From Tretioscincus oriximinensis (taxonomy: Eukaryota > Chordata > Lepidosauria > Squamata > Gymnophthalmidae): a stretch of 64,000 nucleotides of DNA. The position numbers and the translations under genes are program-made. This document shows, one piece after another, positions 31,691 through 44,045 of the stretch. The notes below the pieces were generated by a model, which saw only the letters and a program-made list of their open reading frames with translations, was not told where the DNA came from and ran no database searches. Positions within the stretch are counted from its first letter, which is position 1. Each line of letters opens with the position of its first letter. The DNA lies in assembly GCA_022410635.1 (NCBI GenBank), contig JAJVDF010000651.1, forward strand, positions 569,521 to 633,520, written 5' to 3'.

Positions 31691-34091
31691 CTTGTGGTAC
31701 ATTTTCCTTTAGTGAATATATACCAAAGGTGCATTGTTACCAGGGTCAATGAATACTGAATATAGTAGCAGAACCAACTAAATATATTTTTTTTGTATTT
31801 TGCCTTATATACAAGGGTCTCAGAGCAGACCACAGTGGAACAATTTTAAAAACTAAATAACTAAACAATGAACACAGTGCCAGGGTGAAGAGAGGCATTT
31901 CAATTGCAAAGAAATTGTAGTATGGTTACTATCTGCTCTTGTAATCTGAACAGTAATAATGAAGCAATAGCCAGCAAAGGATGCCTCCATAATTCTCCCA
32001 GACTGTATTAGGTCTTGTGGAATTCTCTATAGTCCTGGGATATCAAGATGACATCTGGAAACTTTGGTATTGAAAATCTGATAGTTATATCAGGTTGTCA
32101 TACTAGCATCCACATACATCCTTCTGCCAGCTGCTCCCATTATCATTCTTCTTGCAAATACCTGGATACTAGCCAACTGCGGGGCTAAAAGTAATAATAA
32201 ATAACCCTAAGAGAAAAGAGTGGCAACTTATCTGACATCTGGATATTTGAAAGAGGGGCAGCAACAAAAAGCTGTCAGATATTGATAAGAGTCTGCAAGT
32301 GCTTCCTGCTACCTTTAGACACTCAAAATTAAGTCAGATTGTCAGATTTATAAAAGGTACTCTTGATATTAGGGCCTTTTTCCATATACTTGTTTTAAAT
32401 CACATTAATTAATGTGTTTAAATTTGATATTGACTAGCTGCAACCACACACGTTTACATTCAGCAGGCAGGATCCACATTATGCAGACACCATTGTTGCA
32501 CATGACATTAAAGGCCATCACATGAAGCACTGGGTTCCTATCAGCACTGTTTTCGAAATGCAGTTCCAAAGCCATCGCCAAATTTTAGTCTATCATTGTG
32601 ACCTGCTCCGAAGCTGCCATTGCAGGCTACTTGTATCAACAGCTTTGGAACCATCTGAATAGAAGTACTGGAGTCTTGAAGGTGCCTAGGAAGCTGCACT
32701 TCAGAAATGCTATGCAATAACATCATTTGTGTCTGATTCTGCAGGTAACCCTTTGCATAAAGGGCTTAAGAAAGATCTCATTAACTTGGTCAGAAATTTA
32801 GGCTAGTTTTTGATGCTTCAACATTAACTCCATCATAACTCTTCATATGAGTCCCAAAACTGAGACCTCCCCACCCAGTTGCTTTGCCATGGAATTTCCT
32901 CTTATTCTGGATCAATTGTGACTGTGGCTTCATGTCTCTTTCTAAGCTGCGCTACTGCTGCGAGAAGATGACAAATTGAACAGAGAACTGTATTCCCATT
33001 ATACTTGACATCCAGGAACCCCTCAATACAAAGCATGTGCAATAGGCGACTCACTTAATACAGATCTAGTCACCAATAGAAACACCCTTGAAACATTTGT
33101 CTAATATAAATCCAGTGGGATGTGTTCCGTTTTATTCAAGGCAAAACAAATTGAAAAAATAGACACAGGTACGTTTTATGATAAATTTTAGTTTTGTGAC
33201 TAAATCATCAAGTGGCAGTTTATTAAGTCTCCCCAATTGTTGGGGCACAATCAAATATGGTTAAAGAGGTACCCCGTGTATGAAATTGAAAGTGAAGTGA
33301 CAGATATAAAATAGCAAAAATTAACTTACCCACAGTGAAAATCAGTGTTCCAAAGGCAATTCAGTTTGGGGGAAGAACTGGACAGGAAGCTCCAAAAGTT
33401 CCCATAGCTAAACCTTGTCTGGAAGTAACTGCTATGGATGGCTGACCAGTTAGAACCATGGAAACCCGGCAGATAAGCAGTCAATTAATGGCAAGGACTC
33501 GCCAGCATGGAACGTGAAGGTGATGAACAAAACGAGGCAGACTTTTAAATATTTTATTTTAAACAAGGCAATATAGACATTCCAGATATTATCCTTTAAA
33601 TCATAAAAAGGTAACAACAACAAAAAAACTAGATTCACTACACTCAATGGAAACCATATTTGCTAGCTTAAATCACATTCAGTTGTTCAAGGATCAGCCT
33701 TTGGTTTCTGAAAATGACCATATTTTGCTACCAGTTTCAATATCCTGCTATTTCAGTGATTCCTTGATAAATCATGGAAGTTCATTGACCAACCTGTAAG
33801 TCTCTTAATACTCTTTTACCCAATCTCTCTAAATTTTGATAAAATATTCTTTAAAGTTTGATCACGATTTGTGCCCATCATTGCTATACGTATCATTTAT
33901 TACTTTCTGTCAATCTTCTATTAATTTTTAACATAATTTTTCCAAACTTTTGTGGCTGCTCTAATTGGAGGAAGCCACCCATCTTTCATATTTTTTCTTG
34001 ACTGTGAATTGTAAAATAGATAAATTTTCTATTCTGTTCAGTTCCTGTTCTATCCTAACTCACTTTTTATCCTGCATTTTTATGGGCTAAA

Positions 34092-34304
34092 TTCAGGGTG
34101 CTTCAAAAAAATGTATACACACTTTGAACTTCCATACGATGTACAGAATCAGTGGTGACTCGTACTCATTTGTTATTTACGTTTTATTTACATTGGACTT
34201 TAAGCTTTCTAATTTCCTGAAATTTAACTTTGTAGAACAGTAGAACAGTAAATAAATTTTCTATGGAAGTTCACATGTGTATACATTTTTTGAAGCACCC
34301 TGTA
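34092..34304. mobile_element. Mariner-like fold-back MITE (second locus)
   Basis: CAGGGTGCTTCAAAAAAATG at 34094 is mirrored by TTTTTGAAGCACCCTG ending at 34302 and followed by TA. The inner arms CTTTGAACTTCCATA / CTATGGAAGTTCACA also match. The left arm is partly replaced. Same family as 22126-22546. Confidence 0.8.
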
Positions 34305-34978
34305 TATTGCTCTCTTTGTAAACCTATACTTTTTATTACTAGAAAATGACAGCCAATCTATTATCTGCTTTTGTGACATTTTTATAATCTCTGACGATAT
34401 TAATAAGGCTTAATATAGTAATTTAGATAATACCATCATCATTGTTCTCACCCTCATTAGGATATTCCAATATTTAGNTGGACATTTCTTATCGTCTTAT
34501 CAATTTCATACCAGTTTATAATTTAAATATGTAAGTTTTTCAGTGTTCTTACTTATATCTTCCAAATATTTCATTTTCTTTATTCNAATTTTAAACCTTC
34601 TGAGTCTTTGTATCTGTTTTCGATCTTGCATTTTTATATTTATTCTGAGAATTTCAGATTTGTTCACAGGTATATTTAAACAGATAATAGTTTTGGTTTT
34701 TTTATTATGTTCTTCATTAAGTTTATCATTAATAATGGTTCTGTAGTTACTAGTAATGCATCATCACATACGAATTTTAATATATTCTCCTTCCTTATTA
34801 TAACCCACTATTTCTTGAATATCTCAAGAAATAATCACCAGCAGCTTGACTGCCAGAGACTTCGTGGCTATACCGAATCAGAGGGTAATCCAGGACATCT
34901 CTATTTTACTTCATTTTTAAACTCCACATAATCAGAAACCCAGGTTTACCTCAACGTTTGTCATATTATTTTCATATA

Positions 34979-35104
34979 GCAGTATATTTTTCAATCTCCA
35001 GAATAACATAGAGATTGAAAAATATACTGCTCAAAACAATTAAGGGAACACTTTAACATACACTGTTATGTTAAAGTGTTCCCTTAATTGTTTTGAGCAG
35101 TATA
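34979..35104. repeat. Two perfect palindromes sharing one arm; Tc1-like terminal repeat pair
   Basis: Palindrome A: 34979-34998 pairs with 35011-35030 (20 bp, 12-nt loop). Palindrome B: 35023-35060 pairs with 35067-35104 (38 bp, no mismatch, loop CACTGT). They overlap at TATACTGC, so the two hairpins are mutually exclusive there. The arm of B (TATACTGCTCAAAACAATTA) resembles the terminal repeats of Tc1-type transposons. B therefore looks like two transposon ends fused head-to-head. Confidence 0.85.
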
Positions 35105-35330
35105 TAATCCCTTAAAATCAGTGAAATATTGTGGAATCAATCCAAATTGTGATGAATGTGCTCTTGCAAGAAATATAAAAGAAAGTTGACCATCTGTAAG
35201 CTTGATGTATGCAAAGCTTTGGACTGTTAGTCATAAATATATAATAAAGGTTTGTGAAAATTTTGAAGGAAGAAAACACAATAATTAAAAAGCTATATGA
35301 AAATAATATGAACTCCGGATTATTTTCCGA

Positions 35331-35336
35331 TTTATT
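35331..35336 (-). terminator. Candidate poly(A) signal of FGGY
   Basis: TTTATT on plus (AATAAA on minus), about 450 bases beyond the FGGY stop codon. Other A-rich hexamers exist, so this is tentative. Confidence 0.35.
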
Positions 35337-35788
35337 GGGTTTATGAATAGAGACAATTTATTGTATTTCTTCATGATTCAAGATACTGTGAGACAATATC
35401 TTTTTAAAGGCCTTATAAAAGTTGCTGTAATTCGATTATTTAAATTTCTTCTACCACCAAAACTTGTTTATCATATCAATTATTGTCTTCTTATATGTTT
35501 ATCCCACGTTTCTTCATGGTTATTACCGTGAACCTTTTTATGCATCTGAAGATGGTGTAATCCTTAGCCCCACTTGATTGTAACATTGATTTTGGTACTT
35601 GGCATTCTGTGGCTTTCGCTTTTTTGCAGACACAAAACCTTTCAGTATTGTATTGGTCAAGAGAATTTGCTTAAGAAGACATAAAATTTAAAGTATTACA
35701 TTTTTTGAATTTATGAAATTTTGAATTTATGAAATTACGGAAAAAATACAAAAAATTATGAAAATAACCATCCAACTTGATGAGTGAT

Positions 35789-35870
35789 TTACACAATGTC
35801 CATTATTCTTTTATATTCACTTTGATGTTCCACAAGTTTCAGATATACTTGGTATTTCTTGTCATAAAAC
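35789..35870 (-). CDS. FGGY: FGGY carbohydrate kinase, last coding exon
   Basis: On minus, acceptor TTTTTCTTGCAG/G is at 35871/35870. The first G completes an AGG codon begun in the previous exon (AG at its end, phase 2). The exon then reads FYDKKYQVYLKLVEHQSEY, a seven-residue tail and stop TAA (35791-35789). The YDKKYQVxLKLVEHQ block is the conserved C-terminal helix of FGGY, a sugar kinase family member reported to act on D-ribulose. The final residues KRIMDIV differ from the mammalian end. The 3' UTR continues left toward 35331. Confidence 0.95.
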
Positions 35871-36365
35871 CTGCAAGAAAAAATATAACAAACAAAGACA
35901 ANGAGATAAAAAATATCTGTATAAAAACTCTGAGAACCATCCAGATGGGTACATTTTGCCTAAATTTGACTAAAATGAACAAACTAGGGGAAAGAACTAT
36001 GAAATAATATTCTTACTGAAATTTGATAGAACCTGTTGTTTTATGACCACTGAGGTTTAGATGGAAGTTCCACTCTATTCAATGTATCCTTGACAATCCC
36101 AACTTGGACCCAGGATAAAGGAGTGAAATCCCAGAACAAAGTTATCAACACCAAGCTTAGGTTTTGCAGAAAAAGCAAAAGGACCTAGCTGATCTGGACA
36201 CTTGGTCCCAAGATTTGCCACTTTAGAAATGGCCTCTGCACATATGGGGGGACAAATTGGACCCAAATGTGCATGCTACAAGAGCATACTCCTGAATAAT
36301 GATTTANGCCATTTTGGGAAAAAGCATCCAGAAAAGATAGGTCTTTCTTTGCCCTGCTCTCTGGT

Positions 36366-36680
36366 CATAAGAACTTAAGAACGGCCATACTGGATCGGGC
36401 CAGAGCCCATGTAGTCCAGCATTCTCTCACACCAGATACACCTGGGCAGTCTGAACAGAGGAAAGGAAAATCGCACCTGTTCATAACTCCCTGCAAATGG
36501 TATTTCAGGAGTCCTGTCTATTGCTCCTTCCCGGAAGCAACATTCACACATCCATCCTAGTACCCAATTATATCCTTGGTGACCATAAACCTGTCTAGTC
36601 CTGTCTTGAAGCTATCCAAGCTGTGAGCTACCACTGCCTCTTCAGGAAGTAAATTCCACAGATCAACTAGCAATTATCAT
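36366..36680 (-). mobile_element. CR1 3' end, antisense
   Basis: It starts with reversed tail CATAAGAACTTAAGAACGGC and runs back through the 3' UTR to CTTCAGGAAGTAAATTCCAC. Moderately diverged. Confidence 0.85.
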
Positions 36681-38660
36681 GGAAGTACTTTCTTTCCAAA
36701 TATCAGTAAATTGGATCACATTTATGTGGTATCTGTAGGCAACCATGCCTATATGGCTACTTTAAACCACACATATTATACAAGAGGCAATATTTGTAAT
36801 TCCAGAACCCTAGGATATTGTTCCAAGGGACATGACTTTTTAATTGCTATATTTTCCTCAGATAAAATAACAAATGCTTCATATTTTGTTTTCCAACAGA
36901 AGATAGAATTTGCCAGATTGTCCTGATTAAGTAGAGTTGTTCCACATGCATAACATTATTGTTCCTCAAGAGCTAGGATGAAGAGAGGGCAGGAAACACC
37001 TTTCATTGTGAATTTTTCTAATTCTTCTTAAATCCTGGATCCATCCTGCCCTCAGGATAATTTATTTTCATATTTCACATCAAACTATATCCAGATTAAA
37101 CCCTCTTTTTGATGTGCAAAGTAAAATGGGGTTATTAAAGCTGTAGATTTTATATTAAGCCTGCAGGTGGTGCTGCAGTACTTGAATAAAAACTAATATA
37201 CTCCCACAGCCTTCCATCCCAAAAAGTTAATTTGTACTTCATCTGATCACAACATAATGTAACAGTTAGCACAGTAAAGATACTTTGACAAATAGTATTG
37301 TGGTACAATACAATATATATATTGAATATATATATTCAATACAATCCCTCTCTCTCTGCCTCTTATATATATATGAGATAAGAGACTAGTGTAAATCTTG
37401 GAATTGTATACAAGAAAGTTCAGACCACTAACTGACCAGATTTTCTGAGGCGAAACTGGGGTAATTAATATTCATGCTTTTTTTGCATATCCATGAATAT
37501 GCAAATCACCCTATTTACATATCCAGAAATAAGCAGTATAATCCTGCCTGCCTGCATGTGCATGAGGAAATTTTCAAAAGGTTCACGAAATTTGTGAAGC
37601 ACACACGAGAAATGTGTACCATCACTTTCTCCATATAGAAAATGATGGCTACCTCTTTATCTAGGGCAGTTATGAGCAGAACTGGTGTCACCACATTTTC
37701 ACCTGTGACATTTTACGGTAACTGAGATGAGCACTTAGTGGACATAATCACTGAGTGACATGCCAACTTGTGAGGGCATATCACCATTCACAATGAAGAC
37801 ACTTGTTTTTGTGCCTCTTCTTTTCTATAGTTGATGTGACAAATGGTCCAGATTAAGCAGAAATTGTGGTGTCTTCTCAGTCATATGAGGAGCCCTGCTG
37901 GACTGAGCCATAGTTCAAATAGTCCAATAACTTGTCCTATACAATAACCCAACAATTTGCTTCTAGACTTTTTTAAAGCAGAAGAAAAGCAAAATCTTTA
38001 TCCATTCTTTACTCTAGGCTGAAAATAATCTTTTAAAGAGGGAAATAAATTGTGAGCTGTGGTCTTCACAGGTAATACAGATAACCATCTAAAACCTCAA
38101 TCCAAATTGAGAGGACTTTTAACTGAAGCAAAAAATATCTCCCCATTAAAAGCCAAAATACCTTCTCCTCACCTACCTGAGTGAATCCAAATTAAATCCA
38201 AATTGAGAGCACGTTTAATGGGAGAAAAATAATTTTAATCCCCACTCTTTAATCACAACAAAATCAAAATCCAGTGTAATTCTGCATTAGAACTAGGAGA
38301 AAAATAATTTTAATCCACACTTTTTAACCACAGCAAAAAGCCTTTTAAAAAAGCAGAATTTAAACCAAGATTCATGAATGGGGAAGAATAGGAAAATCCA
38401 ATAGATTTTAGTCTCTCAGTATTTCAGATAGTATTTCAGAAATTCTATCATATAAAAATACCACTCATCAATTGTCCACTAGTTCCATTCTTTCCAACCT
38501 TTAGCAATAACTAAATGTCCTGCACAAATAGCATATTTTCTTTTGTTCCAGACAGAATGTTTTCTTTTCTAGCTTATTGGTTCTATACCTATTTACCTAG
38601 ACACATGTGCACGTGTGGACTGATTAAGCATCAAGCATAATCTCTAGATGATAGAATATG

Positions 38661-38826
38661 TAAGATCCCTTCTGCATTGGATTTTATTCTGAGATATATC
38701 TTGGAATAGGGGTTTGGCATCTGCAGACTGTGACAGGCTCCAAATAGGGCCAGGCATGCAGATGCTAAACCCAGATATATCCCAAATTAAGGCCCAACAG
38801 GGAAAGGCTAAAAATACTTTATACAT
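38661..38826. mobile_element. MITE-like element, GCATTGGATTTTAT family
   Basis: CTTCTGCATTGGATTTTATT at the left and inverted AAATTAAGGCCCAACAGGG at the right, with a GCATCTGCAGAC / GCATGCAGATGC inner pair. Related to 13318-13500 and 60329-60468. Confidence 0.5.
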
Positions 38827-39130
38827 GTAGAATTTGTATGCTGGTGCTGACCATGTCTACCACTAGTCATGATAGATCAATGTTACATGGCTTGTGGTAT
38901 TAGTCTAAGAAGAAAAAGTCTTCTATTTGGGGCATTAAAAGTCCTCTATTCCCTCTAGCCCACCTTATGTTGCTATCCTGTTCTTTATCATGCATTCCAT
39001 GTAGCCATCTGGAGAATGCAGAATTTCCAACACTTTTGGAAACAATCATGTATTGGCAGTTTTGCACAATTTCCCAACTTTTCCAGATTTACACTAAAAA
39101 AGAAAGCTCAAAAAAGCAAATCTCCATTAC

Positions 39131-39192
39131 CTTTTATCCTTCTGGTTTGGCTGAACAATCTTCCCAATTCTTCCCATTTTCTCCATTGCATC
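39131..39192 (-). CDS. FGGY: FGGY carbohydrate kinase, penultimate coding exon
   Basis: On minus, acceptor GATCTTTAAACAG/GAT is at 39193/39192 and donor AAAAG/GTAATG at 39131/39130. It is 62 bases, starts in phase 0 and ends with two bases of a codon completed by the exon at 35870. It encodes DAMEKMGRIGKIVQPNQKDK, matching the FGGY stretch EAMAKMSKVGKVVFPRLQDK in length and pattern. The spliced product continues directly into the YDKKYQV helix. The acceptor has only a modest pyrimidine tract. The upstream exon (GACASGD region) was not found in the rest of the window. Confidence 0.93.
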
Positions 39193-39355
39193 CTGTTTAA
39201 AGATCAACAGAAGCTGAAGTAGTCTGTTTCAGTTTATCAACATTCTCAATAAAGGACAAAATGTCTCCGTAGTCAAACAGAACATCACTGACAAATTTGG
39301 TTCTGGGTTAACACATTACAGTGCTTGAAAACAGCACAGCCGATCCCATTATCAG

Positions 39356-40252
39356 TTTTTGCTTTCCTCTGTTCGGACTGCCCAGGTGCATCTGGTGGGC
39401 CTCTGTGTGACACAGAATGCTGGACTTGATGGGCTGTGGCCTGATCCATTATGGCTCTTCTTATGTTCTTATGTTCAGTTGGCAATGAAAACACAATACC
39501 ACAGTCTGAACAGAGGAAAGCAAAATATGCTCCTGTTCATGACTCCCTGCAAATGGTATTTCAGGAGTCCTGCCTGTTGCTGCATCCCGGAGGCAGCATC
39601 CAGACATCCATCCTAATATCCATTTATACCCTTGGTGTCCATAAACCTGTCTAGTCCTGTCTTGAAACTATCCANGCTGTTAGCTACCACTACTTCTTCA
39701 GGAAGTAAATTCCACAGGCCGATGACCCTCTGGGTGAAAAAATACTTTCCTTTGTCTGTTCTCACTTTTCTACCCAACAGTTTTAAGGAGTGCCCTCTGG
39801 TCCTTGTGTTGTGTGATAGAGAAAACGTTTTTTCTCTATTCACCCTGTCGATCCCATGCATGATTTTGTACACTTCAATCAGATCACCCCTCAAACGTCT
39901 CCTTTCAAGGCTGAAGAGGCCCAGATGTTGCAGCCTTGCTTCGTAAGGGAGGTGCTCCAGACCCTTGAACATTTATGTTGCCCTCTTCTGCACCTTCTCC
40001 AGTTCCAAAATATCCCTCTTGAGATGTGGTGACCAGAATTGAACACAGAATTGAAATGTGGCCTCACCACAGATTTATAAAGAGGCAAAACAACATTTGC
40101 TGACTTGTTTTCGATTCCTTTCCTAATTATCCCCAACATGGAATTTGCCTTTTTTGCTGCTGCTGCACACTGGGTTGACATTTTCATTGAATTGTCCACT
40201 AACACCCCAAGATCCTTTTCTTGCTTGGTCACAGAAAGCTTGGTTCCCAAAA
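39356..40252. mobile_element. CR1 copy with its 3' end inverted relative to its body
   Basis: 39358-39478 is a plus-strand CR1 3' end running to TTCTTATG repeats. After 28 unrelated bases, 39507-40252 is the minus-strand ORF2 C-terminal part (DLGVLVDNSMKMSTQC onward to INGY-stop) and part of the 3' UTR. Both pieces break at the same CR1 position (TTTTGCTTTCCTCTGTTC), so together they make nearly one element. Either the end was inverted after insertion, or two copies nested. ORF2 is frameshifted once. Confidence 0.8.
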
Positions 40253-40788
40253 GAAGGAAAGGAAAATGAAAAAAGAAGGATCAAAACAAAGAAGCAGCAA
40301 ATGAAAGGGGGATGGGAAAGGGCAAAGGAGTGAGTGTGGATGGAGGCATGGAAGAGGGCAAGGGGGGAGGGCCGGTTGCATGACTATAATACATTGGGCT
40401 AATTCCACTAGTCATGTAATAAATCTATTGCATGATCTTTGCTTCCTGCAGTCATCTGTGCAGAGGCACAATGAACGCATGGTCTAGCACTTAGACATCC
40501 GGATATTTTGCCAGCACAAAATACCCAGATGGGTGTGACTGGCATCATTCATATATATGTGCATTTTCAGCCCCCCATGTATGCACAGATGCTGGTATCT
40601 GCATCCACATATATACAATGATGACATAAGTTCTGCTGAACCATAATGATCATGGTAAAAAACACCAGTTTGGATGCAGTCATCGTTAAGAATAATTAAC
40701 TCAAATNGGTCTTAGGGCTCAAATTTCTAATCCATATTTAATGCCCCAAATGCACTTTTAAAACACATTAACTCACCTTTAATGTGAG

Positions 40789-41291
40789 TTAGGCTGCAAA
40801 CGCATTGGCTNTTAATGCGCACAGGACTGCAAAGCCAAAGCTCATCATTCCAATTGTGTTACCATAAAAATGGACTTGGAAGTGCTGCAGCATCGCTGTA
40901 AATGCCCACCACAGGTTTCTGCTTCACAGTTCCTGATGAAATTGTGTTGTCGCTGCTCCTTTTTGTAATTCGCGCTACTTGCACACTGACAACGGGAGAT
41001 CAGGCAACAAAAAGCAAGCGAGGGAGCAGGGGCTGGGGGCTCCTTTGTTTGGCATTCCCTCCAGGCTCAGAAGCTTCCCTCCCTGTTTTGGAAAAACAGG
41101 TCTTTCCACCTACTGCAGCACGTTGAAAGAGAGTCATGGAGCACTCTCAGCTCATGGCAATCCAGACGCTAAGGTGGAATGAATGCTCAGCGAATGCTCA
41201 GGTAAAATTAAACCCTCACTTCACTTTCATTGTGGAATGATTAAAAGGGAATGGAAAAGGGATTTTAAGTTTTAATGGGAATGCAGCCTTA
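40789..41291. mobile_element. Harbinger-like non-autonomous transposon with TTA duplication (497 bp)
   Basis: Element 40792-41288 is flanked by TTA at 40789-40791 and 41289-41291. Ends are GGCTGCAAACGC and, reversed, GGCTGCATTCCC. A 3-bp TWA duplication is the PIF/Harbinger signature. The interior is GC-richer and non-coding. Its ends resemble the larger element at 48376-49406. Confidence 0.75.
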
Positions 41292-42029
41292 GAGATGCAA
41301 TGAGAACATTAGCACCCACATGATATCAACTTTATATCACTTTGGCGCTGATATTTTCAAAGTGTGAAAATGTAACCATTTCAGCAGAATTTTTCAATAT
41401 TAAATGAAACTTACTTTCTTCTGATCAAACAACACAATAACAAGGCAGATGGAATCAGAATGGCTTTGAAATTGCAGTAATGGTGTAAATATGAGTTATA
41501 GATGAATATCTTTTTAAAAGTGTAATAAAGCAAAATTGGACAGCTTGTTTCTAATTCCCACTGGTCATTGAAGAGTCTAGCATTAATGTTTTCAAAAATA
41601 AAAAAAAGACAACAGTGGCTAATTCATTATCAGGGGGAGATACGTTGAAATACCCATAATTTAACAAAGAGTTGTACATTCAGTCAATGCCAAAGTTGTA
41701 AAATGTATTATGTCTCAATTTTCATAAACACTATGAGCCTTTTAAGCTAACNTTAGTCACAAGTGAATCATATGAGAAGAGAATGGAATTTATTGTAGCT
41801 TTGGTGACCTGGTCTCATTTTCTCCTATTGATCAGAGGTCACTTTAACATGTNCCTGCTACTTATAGGACAAATGAGTGTACAAAGTGAAAAACTTCTTT
41901 CTCTCTCTTGAAACTGGACAAAATTCACAGTTGCATTGAAAATTTGTGGCTGTATCTTCTGCAAATGTTTTAGGCAGAAGTTGTTTTAATCACTATACAT
42001 AATTACACAGATGTTAGTCACTTGTGTTT

Positions 42030-42240
42030 TAGGCTGACCAGATTACCATTTTAGGGGTGTTTGAAAACCCAATTTTGGGGTGCCTCCCAGTTTTTTCTGA
42101 GGAAAATTTTCCCCCAAAAGATTTTTATTTTGAATTTTTTTTGTTTTTTTATTTTTTGTCCTCAGAAAAAACTGGNAGGCATCCCAAAACGGGTTTTCAC
42201 CCCCCCCCCCATCTTCAAAAGGGGTCATCTGGTCAGCCTA
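42030..42240. mobile_element. TA-flanked palindromic MITE (copy 2)
   Basis: Element 42032-42238 lies between TA dinucleotides, with ends GGCTGACCAGATTACC / GGTCATCTGGTCAGCC. Same family as 15573-15747 but with a longer T-rich centre. Confidence 0.82.
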
Positions 42241-42749
42241 TGTTTTCATCACTGGGTTTATAGTTTTGCATCTCACATAGGGTATATCATACTATGAAGT
42301 AAAAAGCTTTGGACTTTGAACAGGAAAGTTGTCAGAGACCCCTTTCTTCCCTGTGCGTTGTTCCAAATTATATTCCTGATTAGAGAAAAACTAATTGCAG
42401 ACAATGGCAGACCCTGATATGTACTTGCATGCATGTCCCTGGAATAGTCTTCCATCTAATCTAACTATATTTCCAATCATTCCTCTAAGCCTCCTGATTG
42501 GGTAGACGTTCACTACCGGGAGGCTAGGTATCTCTAGAGCTGAGGTCTGGTTGGACATTGTCTGACCTTGCAGGGTTAGAACCAAAGGATCCAATGGTGA
42601 GAATAGCTGGGGATCCACAGCCTGGCCCCAGACCACAGATTCTCTAGCCAGCCCGCATCTCTGGAGCTACCCAGCCTCCTGGCAGTGGATCTGGGGAGGA
42701 TCTGCCACCTTCATTCCTAGAGTCCCAGGAACAGAGAAGAATAAGCTAT

Positions 42750-42851
42750 AAGAACATAAGAACATAAGAAGAGCCATACTGGATCAGGCCACAGCCCATC
42801 AAGTCCAGCATTCTGTGTCACACAGAGGCCCACCAGATGCACCTGGGCAAA
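42750..42851 (-). mobile_element. CR1 3' tip, antisense
   Basis: AGAACATAAGAACATAAGAA then GAGCCATACTGGATCAGGCC through CACCAGATGCACCTGGGCA. Only the last roughly 100 bases of CR1; almost undiverged. Confidence 0.9.
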
Positions 42852-43618
42852 TGGGTGAGTTTACCATAAAGGAGACAGTTGCTATGTTGCTATGGGTCAA
42901 GTTGGGTTGGAAGTTTAGTCATTGTAAGATCAGCTGGAGAAGATCAGCTGGAGAGGATGACTGCTTTGGTGGATGGAGGTTTGTTATCTAAGAATAGGGT
43001 TGCCATATTTTAAATTAAAAAAGGACAGTGCCACAAGCAATCTCACCCCTTCTCTTTACCATAACTCCATCCCATCCCCACTCCAATCCTACCCTATTCC
43101 CAAATCACTACATCCATGAAATCCCTTACATATGGTATCTCTACTATAATAACATTGTAGCTAATAGGATATGATCATTGAAATTCCACAGAAAATTATG
43201 AAGGATGTTTATAATGAATGATGTTTTCTGTTGATGAATTTGCTGCTGCAAAACACAGGAATGAAGATCTGATTCTAATAACAGTTAAGTAAATTTCCAA
43301 TTGTTCCTCTAAGCCTTCTGATTGGGTAGAAGTTCACAGGAAGGGCTTCTCTGGAAGCTCCTGAACTGAAATACAAAGATGCTACCAGTTGATGCAATTT
43401 TACTGCAAAAGAAAACATGAAATCCTCAAAAGCAATTTTCTGCTGCTTGTGAAATAAGTGAATGGGAGTTTCTCATTTGTTATCACAGTACGCTGAGTAT
43501 GTGAGAGCATCTTAAATGCCCTGGAAAAGAAGAAATACAATCTGAAAAGAAAAGGATAGCTGACAATTCTGTCAAGATTTTTAATCTTTCCTTCCTAGAC
43601 TGCAGGTATACATACAGA

Positions 43619-43892
43619 CAGCTTGGATAGCTTCAAGACAGGACTAGACAGGTTTATTGACACCAAGGGTATAAATGGGTTTTAGAATGGATGTCTGGAT
43701 GCTGCCTCCGGGATGAAGCAACAGGTAGTACTCCTGAAATGCCATTTGCAGGGAGTCATGAACAGGTGAATGTTTTGCTTTTCTCTATTCAGACTCCCCA
43801 GGTGCATCTGATGGGCCTCTGTGTGATACAGAATGCTGGACTAGATGGGCTCTGACCCGATCCAGTATGGCTCTTCTTATGCTCTTATGAAT
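43619..43892 (+). mobile_element. CR1 3' end
   Basis: It starts CAGCTTGGATAGCTTCAAGA, covers the end of ORF2 and the 3' UTR, and ends with TTCTTATGCTCTTATG. Confidence 0.9.
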
Positions 43893-44020
43893 GTTCCCTG
43901 CTTGGCTTAGGTACATGCTATTCGTTTGGAGGCAATCCAGCCTTTCAGATAAATATACAGTTGCACACGTTTCATTTAAAAGCAGTAATTCACTTAGCCA
44001 TAAAGCCTTGCTATGTTCTT

Positions 44021-44045
44021 TGGGGCGGGGAGGGGGGGGGAGGGG
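44021..44045. repeat. G-rich run, potential G-quadruplex
   Basis: Four or more runs of at least four G within 25 bases on the plus strand; also prone to assembly error. Confidence 0.7.

Larger units (their letters stand above)
31700..35330. other. Intergenic region between two convergent 3' ends
   Basis: It lies between the RNF170-like and FGGY 3' ends. A mariner-like MITE (34094-34302) and a double palindrome (34979-35104) are the recognised elements. The stretch 31700-34090 holds diverged non-coding sequence that I cannot classify. Confidence 0.6.
35871..39130 (-). other. Last FGGY intron
   Basis: It contains an antisense CR1 3' end (36366-36680), a MITE-like element (38661-38826), an AT palindrome near 37313-37340 and otherwise unclassified sequence. 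Near-duplicate phrases (AAAAATAATTTTAATCC) around 38226 and 38299 suggest a small local tandem duplication. Confidence 0.8.
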
